Of a stretch of 64,000 bases of DNA, positions 1 to 9,497 are shown piece after piece (the stretch's first letter is position 1; every line of letters begins with the position of its first letter). Source of the stretch: Alkalimonas collagenimarina. GTDB lineage: Bacteria; Pseudomonadota; Gammaproteobacteria; Enterobacterales; Alteromonadaceae. The stretch covers positions 62,001-126,000 of the forward strand of contig NZ_JAUZVZ010000008.1 of the NCBI RefSeq assembly GCF_030717845.1, in the 5' to 3' direction. Under the pieces are notes generated by a model. It did no database searches, was not told the DNA's origin, and saw nothing but the letters and a program-made list of their open reading frames with translations. Both the position numbers and the translations under genes were made by a program.

Positions 1-298
1 CACCATTGCTCAGATAGTTTTGATAGGTAGTTTGTGATCCGGCATCCAGTGCTGCAGCATTAAAAAAGCGTACATCCCATACCTGAGAAAAACCAGATAA
101 GTCACCCAGTATAGTATTACTAACAGTGACCGTGTTTCCAACCGCTTCATGCAAGGATGTCAGATTAGCAGTTACAGCGCTGGTAGTACCTACTTCCGTT
201 GTCTGATCTGCACCATTAATAATTAAAATAGGTCCTGCGCTGGCCAGGCTCGAAAATACCAGACCAATAGCACATACGACAGGTTTAAGTGCCTTCAT
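1..298 (-). CDS. Secreted protein, N-terminal fragment (probable PEP-CTERM protein)
   Basis: The gene runs off the left edge, so only the first 99 codons are visible. ATG at 298 follows a strong GGAGGA ribosome site 6 bases upstream. The product begins with a signal peptide (basic start MKALK, hydrophobic stretch, cleavage near SLASA-G at about residue 22). The mature part is rich in Thr, Ser, Asn and Val, as in extracellular beta-sandwich proteins. No catalytic motif is visible. A sigma-54 promoter 35 bases upstream matches those before the two complete PEP-CTERM genes of this window, so I infer a surface protein of that class. The C-terminal sorting tail that would prove it lies outside the window. 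Confidence 0.75.
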   Translation of the reverse strand, partial: MKALKPVVCAIGLVFSSLASAGPILIINGADQTTEVGTTSAVTANLTSLHEAVGNTVTVSNTILGDLSGFSQVWDVRFFNAAALDAGSQTTYQNYLSNG

Positions 299-343
299 AG
301 CTTCCTCCATAAAGGGATTTTATCATTGAGAGTAAACCAACAC

Positions 344-359
344 AGCAATGTTTACGCCA
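344..359 (-). promoter_or_regulatory. Sigma-54 promoter of the secreted-protein gene
   Basis: On the minus strand the site reads TGGCGTAAACATTGCT, with GG and GC separated by exactly 10 bases, fitting the -24/-12 consensus TGGCACG-N4-TTGCW. The predicted transcript start is near 333, leaving a leader of about 35 bases to the ATG at 298. An enhancer-binding protein would be needed; its site was not identified. Confidence 0.65.
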
Positions 360-503
360 TGATATTTAAATGCAAAGGAATCATAAAGTTATGGATAAAC
401 CAGACACTAAATTTAAGAGTCGTGTAAAGATAGCTGACGATTAACTACAGAAAATACATGAAATCGATAACTTCATTGCAAGCGCTGAGTGTTTCAGCGA
501 TGG

Positions 504-1241
504 CTAGATGCCATCGCCATCGATATGCAGGCCGCACTCGCGGCCAAAGCCGTTAAAGCGGGTGTCTTCTTCGCTCATGCCGGGTTCGAACTTGACGGTG
601 GAATGGGTATCGCCGACCGAGATATAGCCTTGCTCCCACAGCGGGTGGTAGCTAAGGCCGTGTTCTTTCAGGTAATAGAACACGTCTTTGTTGCTCCAGT
701 CGATAATGGGCTGGATCTTGATCACACCGCGGCTGATTTCAACAATCGCTTTCTCTGCGCGGGTGCTGCTTTGGCTGCGGCGTAGGCCGGTAAACCAGCT
801 GCCAGCGTTCAATTCACGAAGTGCGCGCTGCATTGGTTCTACTTTATTCAGTTGGTTATATTGCTTGATGCCCTCGGCACTTTGCCATAGTTCGCCATAG
901 CGGGCTTCTTGCCAGTTGGGCGACAGTTGCGAGCGGTACACTTTCAGGTTCAAACCCAATTGATCGGTCAGTTGATCGATAAACTGGTAGGTTTCCGGGA
1001 ATAAATAGCCGGTATCGGTCAGTACCACCGGGATATCAGGCTTTTGCTGGGTGACCAGATGCAGCATCACCGCAGCCTGAATACCAAAGCTGGAACTGAG
1101 TATGGGTTGCTGTGGCAAGTGTTCCAATGCCCAGCGCACCCGCTCAGCGGCTGACAACGGGGCCAGCTGCTGATTGATCTCGGCCAGCCAGTCTTGCTGG
1201 GTGGCTTTATCCTGCGACAGGATCTGTTGAAATTTGCTCAT
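504..1241 (-). CDS. cysH: Phosphoadenosine phosphosulfate (PAPS) reductase
   Basis: CysH reduces PAPS to sulfite with thioredoxin in assimilatory sulfate reduction, in the cytoplasm. The 245-residue product has the SSSFGIQAA nucleotide-binding start (about residue 50), a [11 protein letters not shown] segment and the C-terminal ECGLH motif (about 235-239) carrying the catalytic cysteine. It lacks the CC...CxxC iron-sulfur cysteines of APS reductases, so PAPS is the expected substrate. I chose ATG 1241 because GAGG lies 5 bases upstream and family members start MSK. An ATG at 1256 that overlaps the cysI stop (ATGA) is the alternative. It is the last gene of cysJIH. Confidence 0.95.
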   Translation of the reverse strand: MSKFQQILSQDKATQQDWLAEINQQLAPLSAAERVRWALEHLPQQPILSSSFGIQAAVMLHLVTQQKPDIPVVLTDTGYLFPETYQFIDQLTDQLGLNLKVYRSQLSPNWQEARYGELWQSAEGIKQYNQLNKVEPMQRALRELNAGSWFTGLRRSQSSTRAEKAIVEISRGVIKIQPIIDWSNKDVFYYLKEHGLSYHPLWEQGYISVGDTHSTVKFEPGMSEEDTRFNGFGRECGLHIDGDGI

Positions 1242-1252
1242 AACGACCTCGG

Positions 1253-2971
1253 TCATGCGTGAAAATCCGTTTTGGATACTTTTACTTCAGCCACTACCCC
1301 AGTACGAACGACAAAGTCACCAAAGCATTCATCAGCTTGGCGGTTGGCGGCCCAGTCGGCGATCAGTTGGTCTAGTTGGCTCAGGATCTCGGTTTCACCG
1401 ACATTATCCAGATACAGTTTCGGGATCCGGGTGCCAATACGGTTGCCGCCAAGATAAAGGTTGTATTTACCCGGCGCTCGACCCACCAGCCCCACCTCTG
1501 CCAGCATGGCCCGGCCACAGCCATTCGGGCAACCGGTGACGCGCAGTACGATATGGTCATCTGCTACATCGTGTTTTTGCAGCAAGCCTTCGACCTTGGT
1601 CACCAGTTCTGGCAGGTAGCGTTCCGCTTCCGCCATGGCTAATGGGCAGGTCGGGAAGGAGACACAAGCCATAGAATTTTTGCGCTGTTCGCTGTGGCCA
1701 TCGTCGATTAAGCCATGCTCGCGAGCTAATTGCTCAATCTGAGCTTTTTGCTCAGTGGGTACACCAGCGATGATCAGGTTTTGATTGGCGGTCATGCGCA
1801 AATCGCCCTGATGGATGTTGGCGATTTTAGCCAAACCGGTTTTCAGCGGTCGGCCCGGGTAATCCAGAATACGGCCATTCTCAATAAAGAGCGTCAGGTG
1901 GTGTTTACCATCCATGCCTTCCACCCAACCGATGCGATCACCGCGGCTGGTAAACTCATAGGGGCGCACCGGCTCAAAAGCCACGCCAACACGTTGCTCC
2001 ACTTCGCTACGGAAGTTATCCAGCCCGATGCGATCAATGGTGTACTTGGTCTTGGCATTTTTACGGTTATTGCGATCACCATAATCACGCTGCACGGTGA
2101 CGACGTGTTCAGCCACTTTCAATGTATGCTCAAGCGGAATAAAACCCAGTTCATCAGCCTTGCGCGGGTAGGTCGAGTTATCGCCAAAGGTCATGGCCAG
2201 GCCACCACCCACCAACACATTAAAACCGATCAGTTGACCGTGCTCGGCAATGGCAACAAAGTTCAGGTCGTTGGCATGCACATCGATGTCGTTGTGCGGT
2301 GGGATCACCACCGTGGTTTTAAATTTACGCGGTAAATAATGATCGCCTAAAATCGGCTCTTGCTCAGTGGTTTCAACTTTTTCTTCATCCAGCCAGATCT
2401 CGGCGTAGGCACGGGTTTTCGGCAGCAAATGTTCACTGATCTTAATGGCCCACTGGTAGGCCTGCTGGTGCAGCTCGGATTCAACCGGGTTTGAGGTACA
2501 CAACACATTGCGATTAACATCGCCAGCGGTGGCGATGGAATCGATACCAATGTCATGCAAAAACTGATGCATCGGTTTGATATTGGGTTTAAGCACGCCG
2601 TGAAACTGGAAGGTTTGCCGTGTGGTTAACCGAATACTGCCATACATGGTTTTATCCGCAGCAAACTGATCGATGGCCAGCCACTGTGTTGGCGTGATAA
2701 TACCGCCCGGCATCCGGGCCCGCAGCATCATATTGTGCAATGGCTCCAGCTTTTGCGCCGCGCGTTCGGCACGGATATCACGGTCATCTTGTTGGTACAT
2801 GCCATGAAAGCGGATCAGCATAAAGTTATCACCGTTAAACCCACCGGTGATTTCATCTTTCAGGTCTTGCGTAATGGTGCCACGCAGATGATCACTCTCT
2901 GCTTTTAACCGTTCGTTATCAGAGGGCTTGCCTTCAGCCACAAAGGCTGGATTGATTGGATACTGACTCAT
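1253..2971 (-). CDS. cysI: Sulfite reductase (NADPH) hemoprotein beta subunit
   Basis: CysI carries siroheme and a 4Fe-4S cluster and performs the six-electron reduction of sulfite to sulfide, taking electrons from CysJ. The 572-residue length is normal for the family. The four cluster cysteines are visible in [13 protein letters not shown] (around residues 435-445) and TGCPNGCGR (around 480-490), and the substrate-binding [12 protein letters not shown] segment lies near residue 120. The start codon overlaps the cysJ stop by one base (TAATG), and the stop overlaps an upstream candidate ATG of cysH, so the three genes are translationally coupled. Confidence 0.97.
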   Translation of the reverse strand: MSQYPINPAFVAEGKPSDNERLKAESDHLRGTITQDLKDEITGGFNGDNFMLIRFHGMYQQDDRDIRAERAAQKLEPLHNMMLRARMPGGIITPTQWLAIDQFAADKTMYGSIRLTTRQTFQFHGVLKPNIKPMHQFLHDIGIDSIATAGDVNRNVLCTSNPVESELHQQAYQWAIKISEHLLPKTRAYAEIWLDEEKVETTEQEPILGDHYLPRKFKTTVVIPPHNDIDVHANDLNFVAIAEHGQLIGFNVLVGGGLAMTFGDNSTYPRKADELGFIPLEHTLKVAEHVVTVQRDYGDRNNRKNAKTKYTIDRIGLDNFRSEVEQRVGVAFEPVRPYEFTSRGDRIGWVEGMDGKHHLTLFIENGRILDYPGRPLKTGLAKIANIHQGDLRMTANQNLIIAGVPTEQKAQIEQLAREHGLIDDGHSEQRKNSMACVSFPTCPLAMAEAERYLPELVTKVEGLLQKHDVADDHIVLRVTGCPNGCGRAMLAEVGLVGRAPGKYNLYLGGNRIGTRIPKLYLDNVGETEILSQLDQLIADWAANRQADECFGDFVVRTGVVAEVKVSKTDFHA

Positions 2972-4779
2972 TAATACACATCCTTCTGATAGCGCTTGGC
3001 TTGTTTCAGTTCATCTAAGTAGGTTTCAGCTTGTTCCGCACTGCGTTGGCCATGCTGTTGGATTATATCCAGCAACGCCTGATGTACGTCTTTGGCCATA
3101 CGATTGCCATCGCCGCAAATGTAAAGATGGGCACCGCGCTCTAGCCAGGCAAACAGCTCGGCACCTTGTTTGCGCAGTTTGTCCTGCACATAGACTTTTT
3201 CTGCCTGATCGCGACTAAAGGCGACATCCAGCTTGCTTAGCAGACCTTGTTTCAGGTAGCGTTGCAGCTCGACCTGATAGATAAAATCCTGCGTGAAATG
3301 TGGGTTACCAAAGAACAACCAGTTGTCACCGCTGGCATCACGTTGCTCTCGTTCTTGTAAAAAAGCGCGGAACGGAGCAATACCAGTGCCTGGGCCTACC
3401 ATAATCACCGGTGTGTCGTCATTGGCCGGTAAACGAAAGTTGTCGTTGTGTTCAACAAAGACTTTGATGCGTTCTCCTTCGGCCAGACGCTCTGCCAAAA
3501 AGCCCGAGGCGCCACCCAAATGAGGTTGACCATAGGCATCGTAACGAACCACCGCGACAGTCAGGTGCACTTCTTCTTCCACTTCGGCCTGCGAAGAGGC
3601 TATGGAATACAGACGAGGTTGCTGTTTACGCAGCGCATCGACCAATTGCTGTGCGGTCAGCAGCCCGGGGTGATCGCGAATAATATCAATGATTTGTCGA
3701 TCGGCCAGATAAGCCCGCAAAGCAGCTTTATCTACTGCCAGTGCTTGCAGCGCATCATTGCGAGTCGCTGCAGCATATTTCTCGACAAAAGCTGGGTACG
3801 ACTGGGTCAGCTCAAGGTGCTCCAGTAACGCTTCTTCCACAGTGAGCTTGTGCTCTGCCAGTTGCACTGGTGTATTGGAGGCAATGGCGGCACCCAGTAA
3901 GATTTCACGCACGATGGCCGGATCATTCAGGAAATACACGCCGAGCGCATCACCTGGCTGGTAACGGATATCCGAGCCTTCCAGTGATATTTCGATATGA
4001 CGCACATCTTTGGTTGAATCGCGGCCGGTGATCTTCTGATTGGCATACAACTCAGCATGAAATGGGTTTTGTTTGCTAAAAGTGCTGGTGGCACTGGCCG
4101 TTTGTCCGGGCCAGGCAATGACCTGAGCGCCAGCCGGTTCGCTGGCTGCGTTAAGCTCTGGCTCTAACGCTTTAATTAACTGTTGATTCCAGCTTTCAGC
4201 CTGCGCTTCATAGTCGACATCTAAATCCTGTCGCTGCTGCAATGAGACACCACCCAGCTCCGCCAAGCGCTCATCAAAGTCTTGCGCGGTTTTGCAAAAG
4301 AATTCATAGCTGGTATCACCAAGGCCAAGCACAGCATATTTCAAGCCATTGAGCTTAGGCGCTTTTTTACTGAACAGAAATTTGTAGAAGGCTTCGGCAT
4401 TCTCTGGTGGCTCACCTTCGCCATAGGTGGAGGTTACTATGGTCAAAAAGCGCTCTTGTTTTAGTTGGTTGGCTTTGTAATCGGCCATATCCAGCACCTT
4501 AACAGCCCATTGTTTCGCTTTGGCGGCATTGGCCAGCTGCTCGGCAACATGACGGGCATTACCGGTTTGTGAGCCATATAAAATAGTCAGGCTGGAAGCG
4601 GGTGCCGCGCTGGCTGCAGCTTGTGGCGCGCTGCCACCGGCGAGTTGAGCACTGGCAGCCAGATAGCCACTCACCCAGGCTTGCTGGATGGGATTGAGCT
4701 GACTAACGACGCCTTGTAGTTGCTGAATTTGCTGTTCAGTCAATGGGCTCGCCTGAGCGACAAGAGAAGACAAAAGCAT
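2971..4779 (-). CDS. cysJ: Sulfite reductase (NADPH) flavoprotein alpha subunit
   Basis: CysJ passes electrons from NADPH through FAD and FMN to CysI. The 602-residue product shows an N-terminal flavodoxin domain ([13 protein letters not shown] near residue 65, [14 protein letters not shown] near 120), a connecting FAD domain (RLYSIASS near 390), the NADP-binding segment [13 protein letters not shown] near 455, and the usual C-terminal aromatic tail ending in Tyr. The first residues ([10 protein letters not shown]) look mildly hydrophobic, but the family has a variable N-terminal tail and the protein is cytoplasmic. It is the first gene of cysJIH; the 281 bases upstream are shared with the divergent YggN-like gene. 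Confidence 0.96.
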   Translation of the reverse strand: MLLSSLVAQASPLTEQQIQQLQGVVSQLNPIQQAWVSGYLAASAQLAGGSAPQAAASAAPASSLTILYGSQTGNARHVAEQLANAAKAKQWAVKVLDMADYKANQLKQERFLTIVTSTYGEGEPPENAEAFYKFLFSKKAPKLNGLKYAVLGLGDTSYEFFCKTAQDFDERLAELGGVSLQQRQDLDVDYEAQAESWNQQLIKALEPELNAASEPAGAQVIAWPGQTASATSTFSKQNPFHAELYANQKITGRDSTKDVRHIEISLEGSDIRYQPGDALGVYFLNDPAIVREILLGAAIASNTPVQLAEHKLTVEEALLEHLELTQSYPAFVEKYAAATRNDALQALAVDKAALRAYLADRQIIDIIRDHPGLLTAQQLVDALRKQQPRLYSIASSQAEVEEEVHLTVAVVRYDAYGQPHLGGASGFLAERLAEGERIKVFVEHNDNFRLPANDDTPVIMVGPGTGIAPFRAFLQEREQRDASGDNWLFFGNPHFTQDFIYQVELQRYLKQGLLSKLDVAFSRDQAEKVYVQDKLRKQGAELFAWLERGAHLYICGDGNRMAKDVHQALLDIIQQHGQRSAEQAETYLDELKQAKRYQKDVY

Positions 4780-4858
4780 AACGACACCTGTTCGATGATA
4801 AGGCCGTTAGCATAGCCGTCTACATGGATGCTCGTAAAAGAATAGATTTCTCTTTTTT

Positions 4859-4873
4859 ATTCCTTTATGGAAT
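4859..4873. promoter_or_regulatory. Inverted repeat upstream of cysJ, possible regulator site
   Basis: The perfect inverted repeat ATTCC-N5-GGAAT lies about 80 bases upstream of the cysJ ATG. A -10-like TATTCT is visible between it and the gene on the minus strand (4844-4839) with no good -35, as expected for an activated promoter. CysB is the known activator of cysJIH in enterobacteria, but its sites are degenerate, so assigning this repeat to CysB is a guess. Confidence 0.3.
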
Positions 4874-4898
4874 TAAGAAACTGGATTGCATGATGTGA

Positions 4899-4911
4899 AA
4901 TCAACTATTTT
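4899..4911 (+). promoter_or_regulatory. IHF-like site between upstream region and sigma-54 promoter
   Basis: AATCAACTATTTT matches the IHF consensus WATCAANNNNTTR at 12 of 13 positions. It lies about 90 bases upstream of the sigma-54 promoter at 4991, the usual place for an IHF bend that brings an enhancer-bound activator to the polymerase. Confidence 0.4.
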
Positions 4912-4990
4912 TTGGTCATTTTGCTTATTTCAAGCCAAGCCACAGCAAGATGAAATTAAAATAAATCATAAAAAACAGTGGTTTAATATT

Positions 4991-5006
4991 TGGCACTCAG
5001 GTTGCA
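4991..5006 (+). promoter_or_regulatory. Sigma-54 promoter of the DUF2884 gene
   Basis: TGGCACTCAGGTTGCA matches the sigma-54 consensus TGGCACG-N4-TTGCA with one mismatch and exact GG-N10-GC spacing. The predicted start is near 5017, about 44 bases before the ATG at 5061. This is the best sigma-54 match in the window. Confidence 0.75.
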
Positions 5007-5060
5007 ATACGCTTATCGACAACTCGAAACGAGTCACCGACCAACCATGAGGATAGAATA

Positions 5061-5855
5061 ATGAGCAGCCTGTTAATCAGCAGCATACTGACCCTGAGCA
5101 TGATGGGGCCCACTGTGCACCATCAGCAGTGCAATTTTCAATTGCAGCATGATCTAACCATGACCCCACAACAACTGACCTTATCGTCTGGTAGCACCGA
5201 ATTATGGCGCATCGATCAGGCGGGGCAGTTGTGGGTAGAGCAACAGCTTCAATCTACCAGCCCTGCACAGCGAGAGCAGCTTCAACAATACCGCGAAGGT
5301 GTCTATCAGCAAGGAAAAACCACGGTACATATCGTGGTAGAAGCGATGGATCTTGCATACAGTGCAGTCGATCAGGTACTGACCGAGCTGACCGGACGGC
5401 CATTATCCCAGCACAAGAGTATGCAAGCTGCCCTGCAAAAAGTAGCGGAGGTGCAATCCAGAATCATCGTTGAACAAGGCGATACATTGCTTATTCGTGG
5501 CAGTCAGTTCGATGCATTGGGGCATGCCTTTGGTTCTGAGTTTGAAGCCGCCATCGAAGAGGTGGTAGAAAGCTCCATGAGTAGTATTTTCTGGCAGCTG
5601 GGCAAAGCTTTTTTCAGTGGCGAAGGCAGCTTTGAGCAACGAATGGAAGCCTTTGGCGAGCGGATGGAAAAGTTTGGCTCAGAGCTGGAAGCCAGTATGG
5701 ATCTAAAAGCTGCGGCATTGGAGCAGCGAGGAGATACGCTGTGCGAGCAAATCCAGCAGCTGACGGTACTGGAGCAGGATTTAATCAGCGAACTGCCAAA
5801 GTTGGCACCCTATGCTCTGTTTCAGCAAACGACTCAGGCGATGCAGCGCCGTTAA
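5061..5855 (+). CDS. YggN-like DUF2884 family protein
   Basis: The 264-residue product resembles E. coli YggN (DUF2884), a family of unknown function. An N-terminal hydrophobic stretch (about residues 4-18) followed by polar sequence suggests export or membrane anchoring. Next come a small Cys-containing segment with QCNFQLQHDLTMTPQQL, a shared SPAQREQLQQYR motif near residue 72, and a long charged, helical C-terminal half. GAGGA lies 7 bases before the ATG. It is transcribed alone: a sigma-54 promoter precedes it and a hairpin follows. Sigma-54 control suggests a stress- or envelope-responsive role, but the activator is not in this window. Confidence 0.75.
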   Translation: MSSLLISSILTLSMMGPTVHHQQCNFQLQHDLTMTPQQLTLSSGSTELWRIDQAGQLWVEQQLQSTSPAQREQLQQYREGVYQQGKTTVHIVVEAMDLAYSAVDQVLTELTGRPLSQHKSMQAALQKVAEVQSRIIVEQGDTLLIRGSQFDALGHAFGSEFEAAIEEVVESSMSSIFWQLGKAFFSGEGSFEQRMEAFGERMEKFGSELEASMDLKAAALEQRGDTLCEQIQQLTVLEQDLISELPKLAPYALFQQTTQAMQRR

Positions 5856-5885
5856 TACAGTTAAACGTTTCCAACCACAGCCTTG

Positions 5886-5922
5886 GCGCATTGTTCACCT
5901 AATGGTGCAATGCGTCCTTTTT
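5886..5922 (+). terminator. Rho-independent terminator of the DUF2884 gene
   Basis: GCGCATTG pairs with CAATGCG around a loop with an inner ACC/GGT pairing, followed by a short T run (TCCTTTTT). It starts 30 bases after the DUF2884 stop. Confidence 0.6.
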
Positions 5923-5972
5923 ATTGGTTAGCTTCTTCAGTACACTGCGGTTATTGAAGATTAGAGGTAACC

Positions 5973-7043
5973 ATGATGCTCCAGTGGATAAAGCGTGTAC
6001 TGGTGATAACGACAATGCTTGCTGTGGTAGCTGCGGTAAGCTATTACGGCCTGTACCCAGCTTGGCAGGCTTGGCTAACGGAGCGGGAAGCCGCACGTAT
6101 TGAAGCCATCACGCCGCAACAGTTGGCTGAAACCATCCCCAATCGGCTTGATGCGCAACGCATGATGGATGATCTCAGCTGGATGGCTCACCCAGACCGT
6201 GAAGGTCGCGAGTCTGGTCAAGCAGGTGCTTTGGCAACCCGGCATTGGCTGATTGAGCAGTATCAGTCGATTGGTTTGCAGCCTGCTGGCCAGCAGGGGT
6301 ATTTGCAAGAGTATGAGGTGAAAGAGCATATTCAGTTCAGTGGCTTGTTTCGCCAACGTCAGCGTCAGATTGAAGCCATAACTAACGCTGCCAATGTGTT
6401 GGGACGTTTACCCGGCCAACAGCCGGATTTACCCTACCTCGTGGTGACAGCACATTATGATCACTTGGGTATTCGCAATGGAGACATCTTCCATGGCGCC
6501 GATGACAATGCTTCAGGTGTAGCTACTATGCTGGAGTTGGCTCGTTATTTTCAACACAACCCAACACAGCATCCCTTGCTGTTTATTGCGCTGGATAGCG
6601 AAGAAAAAGGCTTGCAAGGCGCAGTCGCTTTGTTTCAGCATCAGATGCTAACAGCTGAGCAGCTGGCCTTTAACATCAATGTCGATATGCTAAGCCGTGA
6701 TACCGGGCGCAAGCTCTTTGCGGTTGGTACCTACCAGCACCCCTGGTTGCACCCATTGTTGGATCAGGTGCAGGCACAAAGTAGTGTTCGATTGATAAGA
6801 GCCCATGATCGACCCTGGTGGCGGGCGGGCCGGACTGAAAACTGGACTCAGAGTTCCGATCATGGTGTCTTTCATCGCCATGGTGTGCCCTTTGTGTATT
6901 TTGGTGTGGCCGATCATGCGGATTATCATAGCCCAAGGGATACTGCTGAACGGGTGGATACCGGGTTTTATCATGCGGTGAGTGAGGCGGTGTTGAGTTT
7001 TATCTTGTTGCTGGATCAGCAGCTAGCCGCGGATGCTGGCTAG
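5973..7043 (+). CDS. M28 family zinc aminopeptidase, membrane-anchored
   Basis: A peptidase of the M28 (aminopeptidase S/Y) family. The 356-residue product starts with a hydrophobic anchor or uncleaved signal (residues 6-30) and a short linker. The peptidase domain shows the co-catalytic zinc ligands in order: TAHYDHLG (about 167), GADDNASG (about 181), DSEEKGL with the catalytic Glu pair (about 212), NVDMLSRD (about 234) and a C-terminal ADYHSPRDT (about 318). A GAGGT ribosome site lies 5 bases before the ATG. It probably acts in the periplasm on short peptides; the substrate cannot be read from sequence. Confidence 0.9.
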   Translation: MMLQWIKRVLVITTMLAVVAAVSYYGLYPAWQAWLTEREAARIEAITPQQLAETIPNRLDAQRMMDDLSWMAHPDREGRESGQAGALATRHWLIEQYQSIGLQPAGQQGYLQEYEVKEHIQFSGLFRQRQRQIEAITNAANVLGRLPGQQPDLPYLVVTAHYDHLGIRNGDIFHGADDNASGVATMLELARYFQHNPTQHPLLFIALDSEEKGLQGAVALFQHQMLTAEQLAFNINVDMLSRDTGRKLFAVGTYQHPWLHPLLDQVQAQSSVRLIRAHDRPWWRAGRTENWTQSSDHGVFHRHGVPFVYFGVADHADYHSPRDTAERVDTGFYHAVSEAVLSFILLLDQQLAADAG

Positions 7044-7107
7044 TGGCATACTAGCGTTTATTGAGTATGTGTATCTACGCAGATGCGCAGTGAGTGAGGA
7101 AGTAGCC

Positions 7108-7821
7108 ATGTCCGATGCTGTGAAGTCAAAACCAGCCAAAAAGAAAGGCGGTTTTTTCGGAAATATCGTATTTAATATCATCATTCCGGTGCTGATCCTG
7201 ACCAAATTCAGCGGTGAGGCGCATTTGGGTCCAATGTGGGCATTGGTGGTGGCACTGGCGTTTCCGGTGTTGTATGGCAGTTGGGATTTTCATCGCAGTG
7301 AGAAGGTGAATTTTATTTCCGTGTTGGGTGTGATCAGTGTGCTGCTGACTGGCGGTATTGGTTTGCTGCAACTCGACCCGGCTTATATTGCGATTAAAGA
7401 GGCTGCTGTGCCAGCCGTGATCGCTGTTGGCGTCTTGCTGACCCACAACACTCGTTTTTCGCTGGTACGCAAGTTGTTGTTAAATGAAGAGCTTATTCAA
7501 ACCGAGAAACTGGCCAAGGCATTGAAGGCCAGGCAGGCAACAGAAGCCTTCGAGGAAAAATTAAAAATAAGCACTTATTTGTTGGCCAGCTCATTTGTGC
7601 TGTCTGCCATTCTAAATTACGTGCTGGCCAAATGGATCGTGGTGAGCCCGGCAGGTACTGAAGCCTTTAATGCTGAAATTGGCCGCATGACGGCGCTGAG
7701 CTTTCCTGTGATTGCTATCCCTTGCACCATAATTATGATGGGCGCAGTCCTGTATCTCTTTTCTCAAATCGGCAAGTTAACCGGCGAGGATTTGGATAAC
7801 TTTTTGGCTGGCGGTGACTAG
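7108..7821 (+). CDS. VC0807-family inner-membrane protein
   Basis: A 237-residue polytopic membrane protein like Vibrio VC0807, a family of unknown function. After a basic tail (MSDAVKSKPAKKKGG) there are about five hydrophobic segments: IVFNIIIPVLILTKF, WALVVALAFPVLYG, FISVLGVISVLLTGGIG, ISTYLLASSFVLSAILNYV, and a C-terminal FPVIAIPCTIIMMGAVLYLF. I chose ATG 7108 because GAGGA stands 7 bases upstream and the sequence before it is not conserved-looking. The longer frame from 7033 would overlap the end of the M28 gene. It may share that gene's transcript. Confidence 0.8.
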   Translation: MSDAVKSKPAKKKGGFFGNIVFNIIIPVLILTKFSGEAHLGPMWALVVALAFPVLYGSWDFHRSEKVNFISVLGVISVLLTGGIGLLQLDPAYIAIKEAAVPAVIAVGVLLTHNTRFSLVRKLLLNEELIQTEKLAKALKARQATEAFEEKLKISTYLLASSFVLSAILNYVLAKWIVVSPAGTEAFNAEIGRMTALSFPVIAIPCTIIMMGAVLYLFSQIGKLTGEDLDNFLAGGD

Positions 7822-7834
7822 GGCATGCCCTGGG

Positions 7835-9145
7835 TTATTGCGTTACTTCTTTTAAACGCCAGGCGTAGATCACGCCAACTGCGCTCATCAGTGCAAACAA
7901 CACCAGCACCGCAAACAACGACCAGCTGGCAACGAGAGCGCTGACCAAGCCGGTAAGCAGTAACAGCGCGCCAATGACGGTATTACTGACCGAGACATAA
8001 TCGGTGCGTTTATTGCCACCTGCCATATCCAGCAGATAGGTTTTTCGGCCCACCCGCACGCCAGCATGGGCAATGCTCAGCAGCATAAATAGTGTGGGGT
8101 AAAACCAAAAATTGCTGACGATCAGGCCATCGAACTGACTGGCTAGCGCAGCGAGAAAACAGAACACAGACGCCAAGCCGGCAGCCAATAACAAGACTTT
8201 TCGACTGGACCAATCGGCCATCCAACCCCAGATACTAGAGCTAAGCAAGCTGGCCAGACTACTCGCCAGCAAAAAAGCGCCCAGTAAGGCACCTGAGCTG
8301 CTGTGTTGTTGCGCTAACACAATGAGAAAGGGAGTTGCCAGAGCTGAGCTTAACATTAACGCCCGGGTGATGACGAAGTGCCGAAACAAGGCATCGTCAC
8401 GCAGCAGTGCCAGATTAGCAAAGGCTTGCTGCATGGCATTGCCGCCACCGCTGGTTTCACCCGGTTGTTCGTCAATTTGGCTGAACAAGGTGGCAGCACC
8501 AAACCATAGCATAGCGGCACCGAGCAACAGCAGCACATAGATCAGCAGACCGGCATCTTCAGCCTGACTGAACAGCCAGACAGAGATCAGCGTTGTCAGC
8601 AGGCCAGAAATAGTGCTGGCAAGGCCCGTTAGGCGGCCGCGGCGTTGTTTCGGGATGGTCTTGCCCTGTACATCCTTCATCGCCACTGAATTGAGGCCCC
8701 GGCCCAGACTAAATACCACCAGCAGGCCCAAAATAGCCAGACCTGCAGCCAGCCCTTCCAGCCACAGCACGACCAGTACCATACCGAATAAGCTCAGCGC
8801 CTGAATGATGGCTCCCAGTACCAGAAAGGGTTTACGCAGGGCATGCTGGCGCACCCAGGCACCAATCATCAGTTGCGGCAACATGGAGCCGGATTCCCGA
8901 ATAGGGACCAGCCAGGCGATCAAGGCGGCAGGAGCGCCGACAGCTGTCATCAACCAGGTTAAAATGGTTTTCGGACTGGTGAGTAAATCACCTAAGCTAG
9001 TCAGGGTCTGGCTGCATAAAATCAGAAAAAAGTTGCGAGGCACCTCGGTACAAGCCTGATCAGAAATATCCTTACAGGCACGGGCATCTTCCTCGTTGGC
9101 GATTAGGCCATACAACCGATCCAATTTTTCCTGTGTTTTAGCCAC
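7835..9145 (-). CDS. MFS transporter
   Basis: A 436-residue major facilitator with about 12 hydrophobic segments preceded by a roughly 70-residue cytosolic N-terminal part. The pore region opens with the proline- and glycine-rich AVGAPAALIAWLVPIRESG, and a basic loop (KTIPKQRRGRLTGL) between helices 4 and 5 is characteristic. The start is GTG at 9145 with GGAG 6 bases upstream; the next in-frame start would remove conserved-looking sequence. No substrate can be assigned, and there are no neighbouring biosynthetic genes to hint at one. It converges on the VC0807-family gene with 13 bases between stops. Confidence 0.85.
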   Translation of the reverse strand: MAKTQEKLDRLYGLIANEEDARACKDISDQACTEVPRNFFLILCSQTLTSLGDLLTSPKTILTWLMTAVGAPAALIAWLVPIRESGSMLPQLMIGAWVRQHALRKPFLVLGAIIQALSLFGMVLVVLWLEGLAAGLAILGLLVVFSLGRGLNSVAMKDVQGKTIPKQRRGRLTGLASTISGLLTTLISVWLFSQAEDAGLLIYVLLLLGAAMLWFGAATLFSQIDEQPGETSGGGNAMQQAFANLALLRDDALFRHFVITRALMLSSALATPFLIVLAQQHSSSGALLGAFLLASSLASLLSSSIWGWMADWSSRKVLLLAAGLASVFCFLAALASQFDGLIVSNFWFYPTLFMLLSIAHAGVRVGRKTYLLDMAGGNKRTDYVSVSNTVIGALLLLTGLVSALVASWSLFAVLVLFALMSAVGVIYAWRLKEVTQ

Positions 9146-9393
9146 AGTATCTCCTGTTTGTCTGTGAAGCTTTTCAAATGAATACCAAGCACTATGAGTC
9201 GTTGATAGTCTAACAGTTTAGTATGAGCGTCTGTGAATTTTAACCCCATACAATGATTTCATTGGTCCCTGAGCCGACGGTGTCTGTTTTGTTTACAATA
9301 CGGTTCGTTATTCATGGCAGTAGGAGGTGGAATAGGTGCTGAACAAAAAATAAGCTACTTAGTATCATAGACATACAATGGTATTGTTTTTTG

Positions 9394-9409
9394 TGGCTCG
9401 ATCTTTGCT
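9394..9409 (+). promoter_or_regulatory. Sigma-54 promoter of a PEP-CTERM gene
   Basis: TGGCTCGATCTTTGCT fits TGGCACG-N4-TTGCT with one mismatch and exact GG-N10-GC spacing. The predicted start is near 9420, about 78 bases before the ATG at 9498. It lies in a gap of about 350 bases between the divergent MFS and PEP-CTERM genes; nothing else in that gap was recognisable apart from an A-rich element (9334-9350) shared with the other PEP-CTERM promoter. Confidence 0.7.
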
Positions 9410-9497
9410 AAATGTGTTTTATGGTCAATGATCGCCCGCTGTTCAGGATGCCCGGATCAGTTGTATGGCATATTCTCTTCTTAACTCAGGTAAAAAC

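Noticed and set aside
1730-2335. Long plus-strand frame (201 codons) inside cysI
   Set aside because: It is the antisense of a strongly conserved gene with intact motifs; no ribosome site or family resemblance.
2971-4779. Signal peptide on CysJ
   Set aside because: The start is mildly hydrophobic, but CysJ is a cytoplasmic flavoprotein and the family N terminus is variable.
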